Positions 45,701 through 57,120 of a stretch of DNA of 64,000 nt are shown in pieces; the stretch's first letter is position 1; every line of letters starts with the position of its first letter. Made by a program: the position numbers and the translations under genes. Below the pieces are notes generated by a model, which did no database searches, was not told the DNA's origin, and was given only the letters and a program-made list of their open reading frames with translations. The stretch covers positions 16,392,764-16,456,763 of the forward strand of contig NC_092583.1 of the NCBI RefSeq assembly GCF_037975245.1, read 5' to 3'. The DNA comes from Apostichopus japonicus (taxonomy: Eukaryota; Echinodermata; Holothuroidea; Aspidochirotida; Stichopodidae).

Positions 45701-48700
45701 TGAAAGCAGAGTCATACCTAAAACTGAAGAAGTTCCAGGATGCACAAGAATGTGTTAAGTAAGTACACATCAAACATTGCTTCTGGAATAGTGTTGATAA
45801 ATATGTTGGAAGCTATACAAATTAAAAGTTTGTGCATAAAAATGCAATCATGTCATGTGGTGTATCGTTGTAATTTATTATCAACTTATCAACTTCAGAG
45901 CATTTATTACTTGATACAAGAACTTTTTTATTCTGTGGTTTCATTAAAAACTAAAAAATCATAATTGTTTCATGTCTAGTGTTTTGTTTACCAGGTTTTT
46001 CAGAAAGATAATTCTTTGTACAAAATATGCTTCTTTACATTTTGAAGAGAAATGAACACTGTTAAAGAATCCCCAAAAGTCACCATTTGTTTTCGATGGA
46101 GTTTGACAGTTGATAATAAAAGTGATAGATACTGATGTGAAAATCTAAAACAATAAAGGCAAATAATATCTCTCTTCTTTTTTTTTATGTAGTGGGATAC
46201 TAATGAAAGAGGCTTTAAATAGTGATGCCCTTTTCGTCCGTGGATTAAGCCTTTACTACCAGGATAATATAGAAAAAGCTCAACAACATTTCCAACAAGT
46301 GCTCAGGTTAAATCCAGACAATTCCAAGGCAAGGGTTGCCTTTAAGGTGAGTTTTGTCCAGAATATATAGATTTTTTGTTATTGTACATATTAAACATTT
46401 TTACCCACAAATTCCAAGTTTGGTGCACCCACATCTTTTCCTGCATATATCCTGCATAAAAAAGGTTGACAAACCTACATATTTATACTAGCAAACATCA
46501 AATTTAACAAATGTACTTGTACCTGTAGGATATCTTGTCAATATACTGTTGACTGGAATTTACAGTATGTATGGACTGAAATGCTTCATTTCTGTAATGT
46601 TTACTACAGCACTTGGTTAGAGTAAAAATGTCACATCTTCTGCCCTTAGCATTGCATGCTATAGTGCAGTATACACATGACGTGGTATTTACTATCCACT
46701 GCATTTGACCTAAACATATTGATTGGGGATGGCAAACTAATTTCATCAAATTTTAATCTTAAGGACTATATCAGCATCAAAAAGGAACAGAACATCATCA
46801 AGAATTGACTAGGTAGAAGAATAGACATGGAACGTTTCAGCCTTTTACTGTCTGACCAAACAAAACAAAAAATGAAGAAAATAGTCAATAGGAATTGTTT
46901 TAAATGTTTTTCATAGCTCTGGCAGGATTACACCAAACCTTGCAGGGATTCTGTAATGGGTAACTGCTACAGGTAATGTTTCCTCTCTAAGAATTGGGTA
47001 TTAAAATGCTGCATGTTTTGGTACCATTTCATCCTCCTGTTTAGCATTTTAAGCCCAACAATGTTTTCTTCAATGGTCTTTTGGCCCAGTGAGGTAAAAT
47101 AGCAGGTATGAACTAATTATTTAAACCTTCATTAACAGTTTCAGATGTTCACCCAAACTCCTTTTCATGCTATTTACCCCTACCAAGGGAACTCAACAAC
47201 CACATTGTGTCCAGGAGACAGTTATGTCACCAGCCAGCTTGTTTGAAGTCTTCACTTTTCTTCAAAACTATTGTGAAAATGAGAATACACTATTTGGCCG
47301 TGGGTATTTACCCCCCCCCCCCCCCTCCCGTACCATACCCTTTGAGAAGCAAGCTCCTTAAGAAATTCTTTCTCATTCTCAACAGAAATGCAAAGTAATG
47401 AAACAGAAGAAGGATCAAGGTAATGATGCTTTCAAGAAAGGAAGGTACCAAGAGGCATGTGATCTCTACACAGAAGCTCTAGAAATTGATGAGCATAATG
47501 TGCTAACCAATGCCAAGCTGTACTGTAACAGAGCAAATGTTAGGTCAAAGGTAAGCATCAAACTTTGAAGCTGAATCAGCCTGAATGCTCCTGTGAGATT
47601 GATGATCTAACTTCTTTCTTGTGAAAATATACTTATATAATGCATTGATAACAAAATATAACATGACTGTTACAGAGCAAATGTTAGGTCAAAGGTAAGC
47701 ATCAAACTTTGAAGCTGAATGCTCCTGTGAGATTGATGATCTAACTTCTTTCTAGTGCAAATATACTTATATTATGCATTGATAACAAAATATAACATAA
47801 CTGTTACAGAGCAAATGTTAGGTCAAAGGTAAGCATCAAACTTTGAAGCTGAATGTTTCTGTGAGATTGATGATCTAACTTCTTTCTTGTGAAAATATAC
47901 TTATATAATGCATTGATAACAAAATATAACATAACTGTTACAGAGCAAATGTTAGGTCAAAGGTAAGCATCAAACTTTGAAGCTGAATGTTTCTGTGAGA
48001 TTGATGATCTAACTTCTTTCTTGTGAAAATATACTTATATAATGCATTGATAACAAAATAAAATATAACTGTTACAGAGCAAATGTTAGGTCAAAGGTAA
48101 GCATCAAACTTTGAAGCTGAATGCTCCTGTGAGATTGATGATCTAACTTCTTTCTTGTGAAAATATACTTATATAATGCATTGATAACAAAATAAAATAT
48201 AACTGCCATCAAGCCTAGGGTTTCACAACTTTATCTCCACTTGCTTAAGAAATGCCAGTGCATAAAACATCTACTGGCTAGAATCAAATTCCCACTTGCA
48301 TATCCCTTTATAAGTTAATACAAAGCAACTTTAATTTGCACAGGCAGCAGAATGGGATGGGTGTTTTGCAGAAGTAAAGTGCACTTCAGTTAGATGGATG
48401 ATGGTCATAAAACAATGATCAGAATAGAAGTTCTTCTTAATGTTTTCACCTTAAAGGCTTTATTATTATTTTATTTTGTAAATAGCTCCATGTAAAACAG
48501 AAAGCATGCCAGTGGTTATGTATCTTTATTTTAACTATTTAGTGTTTTTGACATTTGGATAAAAGTGTCTCTGCTCAGCCAGGATAAATGTGTCATGTCA
48601 AAAGAACTACTTCCAGCTCATTAGTTTATCTCGTCAAGTCTTCAGAGTTTAACGATACCATACTATGAAGCTCTAAATTATCGGTTTAAAGAGGAGGCTT

Positions 48701-51700
48701 GTCAAATTACAAAACTCTGATGACAGACCAAGTAAAATCTTTCAAAAAAATATGAACAGCCCTTATATTTGGCACAAACTAAACTTCACATCATCACCTT
48801 GGCAAAGTTGACAAAATCTACTTGATAAATAAACAAAAAAACAAGTCTTGATAAAAAAAAATTCATACATAAGTGTCACAAAGGTTGAAATATCAGATAA
48901 GTGGAACTGCTCTACCAAACAGCAACTAATGAAGTAGAATGCTGCTACCATGGTATCTTTAACAGTCCTATATATAGAATTTGATTGACCAACCATAAAA
49001 ATGTCTTTTTAGTTACATTTAAAGAAGAAAAAATATGGTTTCTGTCACATTGGAGCAGTTTCAAAAATATCTGAAGCAAAAGATCAAAGAAAAGAGATAT
49101 CAAAGGAACCAAAGATTCAAAGTTCACAATCGGAATATAATCAAATTGTCAGATTTTTGTAAATATTATAAATGTAAACACTTTCCTGGAGAAGGTGGGG
49201 GAAGGGGGGTGGAGACAACAATAACCTACCCGTGAAGGCTGTTATTTATGATTTACCTGTTGCAGACAAAGGTACCTCTTGGGAACAATTTAGTTTCTTC
49301 TTCTTAAAGATATTATAAATGTATACATGCCCCCCTCACTTCCTGAAACAAAAGCAATGCAATCATTGTCATATGTCTCAAATTGTTGATATTTAGAATG
49401 GGGAACAAACATCTGCAAAAAACGTTCAATTAATCTATCTGGAATAGATTGAAAGAAGGTCTTTAAAGTTTCTAATGTTACTCTCTCTCTCTATGCTTTA
49501 GGGGGGGCATATGTGACTTACAAGAGCTGTTTTAACCACCTGCGATCCTATCTGGTGTTAATGAGATCTGCCATGTTCATTTCAATGCTTGGCTGAATCT
49601 GATGTAGGCTATGGAAGTTCATGCTTAACCTTTTTTTCTTTACACAGCTTGGAAAATTAGAAGATGCTATTTCTGACTGTTCAAGTGCAATAAAACTAGA
49701 TGGAAAGTACCAAAAAGCTTATATGAGAAGAGCAAAATGGTAAATTTGTTTAAAAAACTTGCTTAAAACACCTTTTTATTTACTATATATTTATTTGTTA
49801 ATTTATGACTTAAATATTAAATTCTACAAGAGAAGTAGCTATGACAGAACCTGTTTATAAGGTATACCTTTGGAAGGCTGTGTTTTAAGGAATATTGTTT
49901 TGCTGTCGATAAAGGTCCTACCAGAGTCGGACTATTTTGTTAACTCTTACGTTGGAACTAAAACTGTGTACTGAATGTACTGGAAGGAGTACTTTATGAT
50001 ATCTGATTTGCAAACATATACTTGTAACAGGTGAAATAATAGTTCCTTTCTAAAATATGAATAGGCACATTTATTTGTATATAAATGTTTGTATTTTTCT
50101 ATAGTTACATGGACACAGAACAATATGAGGATGCAGTTAGAGATTACCAAAAAATATTCCAGATGGACAAAACAAGAGGTATTTCACTCTACACCATCTT
50201 ACTTCCCTGTTGCCTTCTCTCCACCCCTCTTCCCATGTCACCTCCTCTTCACCCCCCTCTTCCCCTGTCACCTCCTCTCCACCCCTTCTTCCCCTGTCAC
50301 TTCTTCATCCCCTCTTCCCCTGTCACCACCTCTCCATCCCTCCTCGTCACCTCCTCTCAACCCCAAGAACCCATGAAATGTTTTCATTCTGGTTTTTGTT
50401 TAATGGTCAGTAATTAACAATGACACTTAACTGGTATTTGTTTTATGGAGTAAAACGTTGCTACATTTCTTTCCGTTATGATTTCCTTACCACGTTCTTT
50501 ACTTTGTGTATTTGTTTGTCATGTCTGTTTTCAATAGAAAACAGAAAGTTACTACAAAATGCAGAACTGGAACTGAAAAAGAGCAAGCGGAAAGATTACT
50601 ACAAAATTTTATCGGTGTCTAAGGAAGCCCCAGATGACGAAATCAAGAAGGCCTACAGGAAACATGCCTTGTTACATCACCCTGGTAAGCGTGTTATCAG
50701 TCAAATAATGTTGCACGTGTAGTCAAAAACATTCAAAGACCATTGTCAAGTACTATTTAACTATAATCAAGTTGTTTAACAAATTTGTCATAAATTTGAA
50801 ATAAACTTGGAAATATAAAAATTAAACTACAAGGTCAAAGTGCTCCCCTGTAATTCAAAGAATAGGGGAGAGGTTAGTATATGCAAGTAGGAGACAGTCC
50901 ATCTCCTCTTAATCTTGGAGTAATTTAGATTCAATTTACTGAGCAATGATTGTAGAATACATTTGAAATAGTACTCTTGAAGTCTCAAGTTGTCAATTGC
51001 AGGAAAGGAAGCCAAAGAATGGCTTCTTAGCGAGTTCCTGCTTGCAGGAGGATCTAAATACATACTACAAACATACTTGTTTCAGTAATGTGTATTTATT
51101 CGATTCTAACCCAACAAAACACATTTCAAGTTTCCTCTGGTTTTGTTAACAGACCGACACTCGAATAAAAGTCCTGAAGAAAAGAAAGCAGAGGAGGTAA
51201 AATTCAAGGAGGTAGGAGAAGCTTATAGCGTTCTCTCAGATCGGGAGAAGCGAAGAAGATATGACAGTGGTCAGGACTTGGAAGATATGCAAGGTGAGAG
51301 AATTAATCCTTTAGTGATTATAACAAATAAAAAATTAATTAAGAGCAATAACAGAATAACAGCTAGATGTCAGGATAAGAGATGGACACATAAATTGACA
51401 GATTGGACACCAAGGGGTTATGTTAGAGGCAGAGGTAGGCAGAGTAGGAGATGGATGGATGACAAGAGAGAATATGGTGGGGTCACATGGAAGAGAACAG
51501 CTCAGGACAGAGTTATATGGAAAATTGGTGAAGAGGCCTTCCTTCTGCAGTGAAGCGAAATAGGCTAGATAAGAAGATAAGAACAGTTTAAGAAATTGAG
51601 TAAAATATCTCTATTTTATGGCTTTTTTTATGTTGTGTTTTAAATGTTGTAGCATTCTGACCAAGACATGGCATATTTAACATGTACTTGGATGTTTGTA

Positions 51701-52256
51701 ATTTTGACATTTCCATACCATAAAAAACCATCACATTTAAAGTAGAATTAGCAGGTGCGACTTGAACATTCATCATATATGTTCTTTTTGGAACATTTAT
51801 GATATTATTTCGAAGAGTAACATTATTATGAAATTTGTAACTATCAAATCTTTAATTGTATTGTAAAAGAGATATTTATGTACATTTCCATTTGTTGTCT
51901 GAGTGGAGTTAATTGTATAATGCTGGAGTGTGTACATACATCTGTGTATCCATGATGTACTTGTGTTGTACATATTCATGCTTTGTGTACTGTTTAGTTT
52001 GACGCACTATAGGATGAGAAATCACTAAGCCTGTTGTATATCTTGTTCTCATGCCCAGAGGTGTAATCAATGCTATGATGATACATGACACTATCATCTT
52101 ATACTTTTTGACTCTCCAGGTGGCATGGACCCCAACGACATATTCCAATCTTTCTTTGGCGGGCCAAGTGGCATGCATTTCAATTTCGGTGGTGGCCCTG
52201 GAAGAGGTGGCTATGATCCCTTTGGCGGTTCTGGATTTTCCTTCCAGTTTGGTTGA
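39720..52256 (+). CDS. DNAJC7: DnaJ homolog subfamily C member 7 (TPR2), complete, 13 coding exons
   Basis: Cytosolic Hsp70/Hsp90 co-chaperone: the TPRs hold the chaperone C-termini and the J domain stimulates Hsp70 ATPase. The joined exons give 482 residues from the ATG at 39729 or 485 from 39720; human DNAJC7 is 494 long. Nine TPRs run from about residue 12 to 340. Clamp-type Lys/Asn positions are visible in TPR1 (KKNEGN, LNRAA) and TPR7 (KKDQGN, CNRAN). The J domain is at about 361-429 with HPD at 389-391, then a Gly/Phe-rich tail ending [23 protein letters not shown]-type and [15 protein letters not shown] stretches are near-identical to vertebrate DNAJC7. All splice phases agree. An in-frame stop at 39678-39680 bounds the 5' end. 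The 39729 ATG has the better context (ACCATGG). Confidence 0.95.
39746..42040. other. DNAJC7 intron 1
   Basis: Unique AT-rich sequence apart from a GTTAGGG-like tract at 40278-40416. Confidence 0.6.
40278..40416 (+). repeat. Degenerate TTAGGG-like tract
   Basis: Repeated units of the form GGTTAGGGGTTAGGAAGTAG. It resembles interstitial telomere-like or simple-repeat DNA; not true tandem TTAGGG. Confidence 0.7.
42041..42129 (+). CDS. DNAJC7: DNAJC7 exon 2: TPR1
   Basis: An 89-nt exon, phase 2 to 1, encoding [20 protein letters not shown]. Acceptor TTTAG, donor GTAAGT. Its last ~25 nt and donor are duplicated about 100 bp downstream. Confidence 0.92.
42210..42256 (+). repeat. Duplicate of DNAJC7 exon 2 end plus donor
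   Basis: CAATTGATCTCTACAGTGAG then GCTATTGGTAAG copies 42102-42134 with one substitution, followed by GTAAGA. It is a second, unused-looking 5' splice site. Confidence 0.8.
42257..43051. other. DNAJC7 intron 2 remainder
   Basis: Unique sequence; a C-rich run at about 42860-42882. No exon. Confidence 0.5.
43052..43176 (+). CDS. DNAJC7: DNAJC7 exon 3: TPR1-TPR2
   Basis: A 125-nt exon, phase 1 to 0 ([20 protein letters not shown]). It carries the second clamp Asn (LNRAA). The donor is GTAGAT, weaker than usual. Confidence 0.92.
43177..43998. other. DNAJC7 intron 3
   Basis: Nothing recognised apart from a faint resemblance of 43560-43680 to 28130-28300. Confidence 0.4.
43999..44112 (+). CDS. 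DNAJC7: DNAJC7 exon 4: TPR3
   Basis: A 114-nt phase 0-0 exon ([20 protein letters not shown]). The acceptor CTACAG follows a good pyrimidine tract. The donor is GTTTGT. Confidence 0.92.
44113..44823. other. DNAJC7 intron 4
   Basis: Nothing recognised. Confidence 0.5.
44824..44898 (+). CDS. DNAJC7: DNAJC7 exon 5: linker and start of TPR4
   Basis: A 75-nt phase 0-0 exon ([20 protein letters not shown], then GDFRK). It matches the AEKDFEKRDFRK-type stretch of vertebrate DNAJC7. The donor is GTATGA. Confidence 0.9.
44899..45639. other. DNAJC7 intron 5
   Basis: Nothing recognised. Confidence 0.5.
45640..45758 (+). CDS. DNAJC7: DNAJC7 exon 6: TPR4-TPR5
   Basis: A 119-nt exon, phase 0 to 2. [20 protein letters not shown] is nearly the family sequence. 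The donor is GTAAGT. Confidence 0.93.
45759..46192. other. DNAJC7 intron 6
   Basis: Nothing recognised. Confidence 0.5.
46193..46346 (+). CDS. DNAJC7: DNAJC7 exon 7: TPR5-TPR6
   Basis: A 154-nt exon, phase 2 to 0 ([20 protein letters not shown]). The long T-rich tract before ATGTAG marks the acceptor. The donor is GTGAGT. Confidence 0.93.
46347..47385. other. DNAJC7 intron 7
   Basis: A poly-C run at about 47311-47325; otherwise nothing recognised. Confidence 0.5.
47386..47550 (+). CDS. DNAJC7: DNAJC7 exon 8: TPR7 and start of TPR8
   Basis: A 165-nt phase 0-0 exon ([34 protein letters not shown]), with the second chaperone-clamp set. The donor is GTAAGC. The last ~22 nt and this donor recur four more times downstream as a tandem array. 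Confidence 0.93.
47526..48206 (+). repeat. Five-copy 134-bp tandem repeat containing the exon 8 splice donor
   Basis: CAGAGCAAATGTTAGGTCAA followed by AGGTAAGCATC recurs at 47529, 47673, 47807, 47941 and 48075: spacings of 144 and then 134, 134, 134. The first copy is the real end of exon 8; the others repeat exon end, donor and intron start. The later copies are nearly identical, so expansion looks recent. Confidence 0.92.
48207..49647. other. DNAJC7 intron 8 remainder
   Basis: Unique AT-rich sequence with a G-rich patch at 49194-49212; no exon. Confidence 0.5.
49648..49739 (+). CDS. DNAJC7: DNAJC7 exon 9: TPR8
   Basis: A 92-nt exon, phase 0 to 2 ([20 protein letters not shown]). The acceptor is TACACAG after a T tract. 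The donor is GTAAAT. Confidence 0.93.
50105..50178 (+). CDS. DNAJC7: DNAJC7 exon 10: TPR9
   Basis: A 74-nt exon, phase 2 to 1. [20 protein letters not shown] is almost the vertebrate sequence. The donor is GTATTT, followed closely by a C/T-rich minisatellite. Confidence 0.93.
50205..50362 (+). repeat. C/T-rich minisatellite in DNAJC7 intron 10
   Basis: Degenerate ~27-bp units such as CCCTCTTCCCCTGTCACCTC. It begins about 26 bp after the exon 10 donor. Confidence 0.8.
50538..50684 (+). CDS. DNAJC7: DNAJC7 exon 11: linker and J-domain helices I-II
   Basis: A 147-nt phase 1-1 exon ([35 protein letters not shown]). The intron splits the Asp codon of the catalytic HPD. The donor is GTAAGC. Confidence 0.95.
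50985..51075 (+). mobile_element. tRNA-derived SINE, 3' fragment (copy 3)
   Basis: Only the 3' end of the family is present (GAGTTCCTGCTTGCAGGAGG, then a TACATAC-like tail), in DNAJC7 intron 11. This 5' truncation is usual for LINE-driven insertion. Confidence 0.7.
51153..51293 (+). CDS. DNAJC7: DNAJC7 exon 12: rest of J domain
   Basis: A 141-nt phase 1-1 exon completing HPDRH, then [20 protein letters not shown] and YDSGQD. The donor is GTGAGA. Read-through into the intron stays open to 51553 and enters a LINE remnant. Confidence 0.95.
51330..51560 (+). mobile_element. LINE remnant: C-terminal end of a reverse transcriptase protein
   Basis: Translated in the exon 12 frame it reads [30 protein letters not shown], then [15 protein letters not shown] and EEAFLLQ stop. 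That is the usual C-terminal pattern of animal non-LTR (RTE- or Jockey-like) ORF2 proteins. Only the last ~70 residues remain. Confidence 0.75.
51561..52119. other. DNAJC7 intron 12, 3' part
   Basis: Unique AT-rich sequence after the LINE remnant; no exon. Confidence 0.5.
52120..52256 (+). CDS. DNAJC7: DNAJC7 exon 13: C-terminal Gly/Phe tail and stop
   Basis: A 137-nt terminal exon ([20 protein letters not shown]; ending SGFSFQFG), with TGA at 52254-52256. An AATAAA lies at 52275-52280, only 19 nt after the stop; I cannot tell whether it or a later signal ends the mRNA. Confidence 0.93.
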
Positions 52257-55200
52257 AGAGTTTGAAAAGAAACAAATAAAACAGTACTTGCCAGTTTTCT
52301 TTACAAGACCCTTTAAAATGTATGAAACTGCTCGTTCCTTTCGGCATAAAATTTGATCTTTGATAACTTAAAACCATAGTTTTATTCTGACTTGACGATA
52401 ATAGGAAATAATGAAAATGTTTGATGGTTGTTGTAATTTAACAAGGACTGGTGAATGAAGTATTCAGTGATTTTTAAAAAAACTATGTTTTACTTGACAG
52501 AAGAGAAGACAGGATGTGCCACCATTTTGTTTTTTTTTGGTTGACAATTGATTCATCAAAGTTACAGACTGAAAAAAGTGAATCTCTTGTCAATAAGATC
52601 TGTAAAAAGTGGTGGCATTCTCAAGGTTTAACACTTCATATGATCTTTTCATTGGATTTTATATTCATTTGAAGGTTACAGAATTCTCACTATTGTTCAA
52701 TTATGGAGTACCCAAGGGGTGGGGCCGGGGGGCGGGTGGGAGGGGGATGTTTGGCAGAGGTTTGTTTATGGTAGCATCAAAATCCCATTCTTTCTTGAAT
52801 GCTGTTGTTTGCAATCGATATCCCACCAGATTCAATCAACTTACTAGTGCAATGTTCCATAAAAATGCTATGAAGTCATTTCTCTAGTTCAAAATGGTCC
52901 ATTTTGCCAATAGCAGACTGTAACAGTGTATGCCAGTTACAGATTTGCCCTTATTCACCTCGTTTCTTATTTTGCAAACAAGGCTAACCCGTAGCTTCAT
53001 CTGTTAAACATTCTTTCCTAGGTGTTGTCCTAGGTGTTGTCCTAGGTGTTGTCCTATGTGTTGATCCAATGATTGTTCTATGTGTTGATGATTCATCTTA
53101 TGTTTGACATCATTTCAAACTACACTCTTCTCCTCGTGTCTATTTAGCTGATAACAAAACTCTCTTTGGGGACAATTTGCTGCTAAATAGCAACTTTCTG
53201 AGTTGATTTTGATCAATTTTTCGTTCTTACAATTATTGAAATTCCATAACATTGTAGTTCATTATCAGATTGAATAGTTCTCATTTTCATTTCAAGTAAT
53301 GCAATAATTAATTTTTTAGATTTTCGAAGTTTGCTTTTATATGTGAATCAGTCTAAGGTGTCAAAAAAAAAGGGTCAAAACGTAAAGAAGTAAAATAAAA
53401 TCATTAATTACTTTGAACATGAACCTTCACTTTGGTGACAAAGTCTAGGAGGGTGTCATAATCTGTCTTACCTCCATGCTTTGACTTATTACAATCTTAT
53501 CTTGACTCTTACTCTGCAATCTGGGTTAACTTTCCTACCAAAATTCAAAAAGATGCTTTTAAGTTGCAAAAGCTGCTAATAACTGTTTACAAACAATTTA
53601 AGATAACTTCTCTCTCAGTTTTCGCTTTTATTGGATCTCTTTCTCGTACTCCTCACTTGCACTTCTTTGTCATGTCTTCCTAATCTAAATATTTAAAGCT
53701 TGACAAACATTTTCTTTCTTTCGATTTAACAATTAAAGGGGAAAGTACTTCCCTCGTTCCTCCTGTCACCCTTGTCCTCAAAATAATTCTTTAAAGAACC
53801 GTTCTAGTTTTGCTTGGATTATCACAAAGTCAAAATACATTTGTAAGGCATGATGTAACATCATTTGACATGAGTGGTCATGCTCATAGTTGAAAGCATT
53901 TTTATAGCTGAACATAAACACCCATCGTATCGTAAGTTTATTATTTATCTCAATTAACGTTTACTCCAAAGTATCGATTACCCTTGAATCAAAATAAGAT
54001 CACAGTTCACTGTTTTTAAATTTAAAACTAAGTAGAATGAATCGTAAACTGTTATGATGCCTTTTTATTTTTTCTTCATGTGTTTGTTAGAGCCTTATAG
54101 CCTGTGATTACAGTGTGCAGAGAATGTACAGATTTGCAGTGGTGGAGTGTGGCACACACCTTATGGTGCTACTTGTGAGGATTTTGTATAAGATGGAAAC
54201 AGAAAAGGAGTTTAACATAAAGCTTATAACCTAAAAACTCATATGCATTGTTTTAATTGTGTGATTGAGAAGGCTTTCATAGAGGTGGATGGTAAGAATG
54301 GGTGTGGTGAGATCAATTCTAGATCATAGGTGTAGTCATGATTGTGAAGCTTCAATTTACATGCTTGAGGCCCAGGTGCCTCTTTGAGGCAAATAATCCC
54401 ATGACAGATGTATGTATTGGGAGTTGGGAATATGATATATATATATTTATAAACCTGTCAATTCTGAGAGATGACTTGAGTAGATAAACTGTTTTTGATG
54501 CATTTATGGGTTTATAGGCTAGTATGAGTTGGAAGTGTCTGTAGTGGTATTCAAAGTAATTTGACATAAATTGTGGTTTATTCCCAGCAAAATAAATAAA
54601 AATATACAGAGTTCTTGTCAGCTGATAGGGAGATATTTTCCTTTTTTCCTTAACATAACATGCACATATCAGCATTAGCCTATATAAGTACTTACTATAA
54701 GTACTTACATGGTAGTCTAAGTGGTTGCTTTCAAACTTTCCTTTTATTTGTTTCCTTTCCATTCTACACTTGTCTGCAACAAATGCAAGTCGATATTTTT
54801 ACTTTTTGAAATTCCCTAATATTTTACAAAGGCAATGAAATTTTCCACCTAGATCGAAAATAAACCAGGTTATAACTTGTAATGTCTTTGTTCAGTTTCA
54901 AAAGAGTAGGATGGATAAACATACAAGTTGCACTTTTGATATTGTTACAGTTCCCATGGTAGCAGTTTCATTAAATTTGGTACCATATCTATCTATCTCT
55001 ATATGTATAGTAAATACGATGAACTTCAAACTCCTGAGTTCCATTGTTTACCAGTAAGTATCATATGGTATAAACTTTAGGGTAATCAAAAGGTGGCCTG
55101 GGGCCACATTTGGCCCACAAGTTTCAACCTGGTCCACAAAACAAAATGTTAAAATAAATCTGCCACAGTGTTGCACTTATTGGGTAGGCTATGTGGGTAC

Positions 55201-57120
55201 TAAAGGCCTTAGGCTTGAGCACCTTAATAGCCTACCCTGCATATTGTTAATTATAGTAAAGAGCTTGGTTCTCTGGCAATTGGCTTGAACCAATTTTCTT
55301 CTCTAGCCTCTCATATTCATAATAGAAACTGTATAATAGAGGGGTGAGAAGTATCATGTAAATATTGCCATATTACATAAATTTCCAGATAATTTATGTG
55401 ACCTTTCTTTTAAGGTTTAGTACAATGTGTACTATTTTACTTACTGTTTCAATACCTTTTTTCAAATTAATGATATTTCTATTTATCTTGCAAACAAGAA
55501 AAGACAAGTCAGTAATGGATGATTTTGAGGCATCACTAGTTGATGCTTTTTTTCATTATGATTTGCACCAATACCAATTTGTTATGTTTTTTGCCATTTG
55601 AATGTTCCTTAGTGAAGTTCTGTTCAAATTCTTGGTGCTGAGGGGATCCTACTCACTCTGCTGTTAGTGGCTAGAATGCCATGTGAGGGCCTGGCACATA
55701 TACACTAACACATGTGCTCACACAATACAGAACTGATAAAACTTCAATGCCAATAAATTCATATGTCACTCGGTTAAGTCTACAATAGTGAATGAACTGA
55801 AATTCTGAATACTTATATAAAACATCAAATTTTACAATTGTCAAAAGGTAAGACAAATGTAAAATTTAAATGTAGAAATGGAATTTACTGTTTGATGATA
55901 CAAAGTTTATACGTGGTCTGTATCCTCAAAAAGTTGCATGCATTGTTACTTCTTACAAATTTGGTTCAATTGAAACTGATAAAAAGTAACATTTGAGAAA
56001 CAGCATGGGAATTTGGTGATCTTGAACTCCTCTGCCATTGTAAATGTTCTGGTATATGAGAAAATGAATGTAGATTTGATATCTGCAAGAAATTCAGTCA
56101 TATTGTTTTTATGTCATGTCATGATTACATCCGATCATGTAATCATATTATATTTTGAAATAAGTTGTGAATATAGGCAAGAAATTAGAAAGATTTTTAA
56201 GGAGAATTAATGTATTGATAATAAGCAGCTGGTTGCATTTATAATGTGAATGATTCCTGCCATGCAAGTACATAGGCACAATATGATATAACTGGTTGCC
56301 ATGACTGGCACATCGATACCGTGCTTTGGGAAGTTCTTTTTTCCTTTTTCCTTTTCTCTCCTTTCAAACCAAAGATCAACATTGCGTCTAGGTCAACAAA
56401 AAATTCATTTGCATAGACTTTTGCATATTTGCATGACATTCATACTTGCATTCGTCTATATTTGCATATTCATAAGCTGACTGAAAGTCCACCTTATCAC
56501 AGTGAGGCATAATTTAATGGTTTTATCTGAAGGGAAATGCATTTTGCATGAACAAAAAAACAGATTTCTTTGGTATGTATATATCCTTCACACAAATTTC
56601 CTATGGATGTTTGCGAGCTAAGGTGTGAATAATTAGGACCTGTTCCATCCAGGGTAATTAACAGTCATGTTTGGCTGCAAGAATTATTTCATCTTGTTTG
56701 AACAAAACAATGTTCTGGTCATTTGAGTATTTAACCACAAGTTAATCTGAAGGAGATGGCTCTAGGTTTGTATTATTTCAATATTGAAATGCAACTGGCT
56801 GCTTTAATTTATGATATTTGTATACGTTAACAAGTAAAGAAGCAAACTTGGTGCATATTTTACAATAAAATATGAATATACATGACCCGGTATCTTTTCT
56901 CTCCCATCTTTTAAAATTGTGCGTTACTATTGTTATTCAATTTTGTTTTTCATATCCACTGCGGATACATTTGTTAACTTATGAAATATTGTAAAGAGTG
57001 CATCATTCTTTTGATATTGTCTCTGTAGCTGAGGACCTCAGGGAAGATAAGCTCTGGCTTAACGAGTCACCCTCAATAAAATAAAGTTTAAATAAAATAA
57101 AATGAATGTATCATTACTGA
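52257..57120. other. DNAJC7 3' UTR and downstream DNA
   Basis: AATAAA motifs occur at 52275 and 53394. A 13-bp unit (GTGTTGTCCTAGG) is repeated near 53020-53060. Near 57030-57110 GAGGACCTCAGGGAAGATAA and an AAATAAAATAAA tail look like a retroposon end. No second gene was recognised. Confidence 0.45.
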
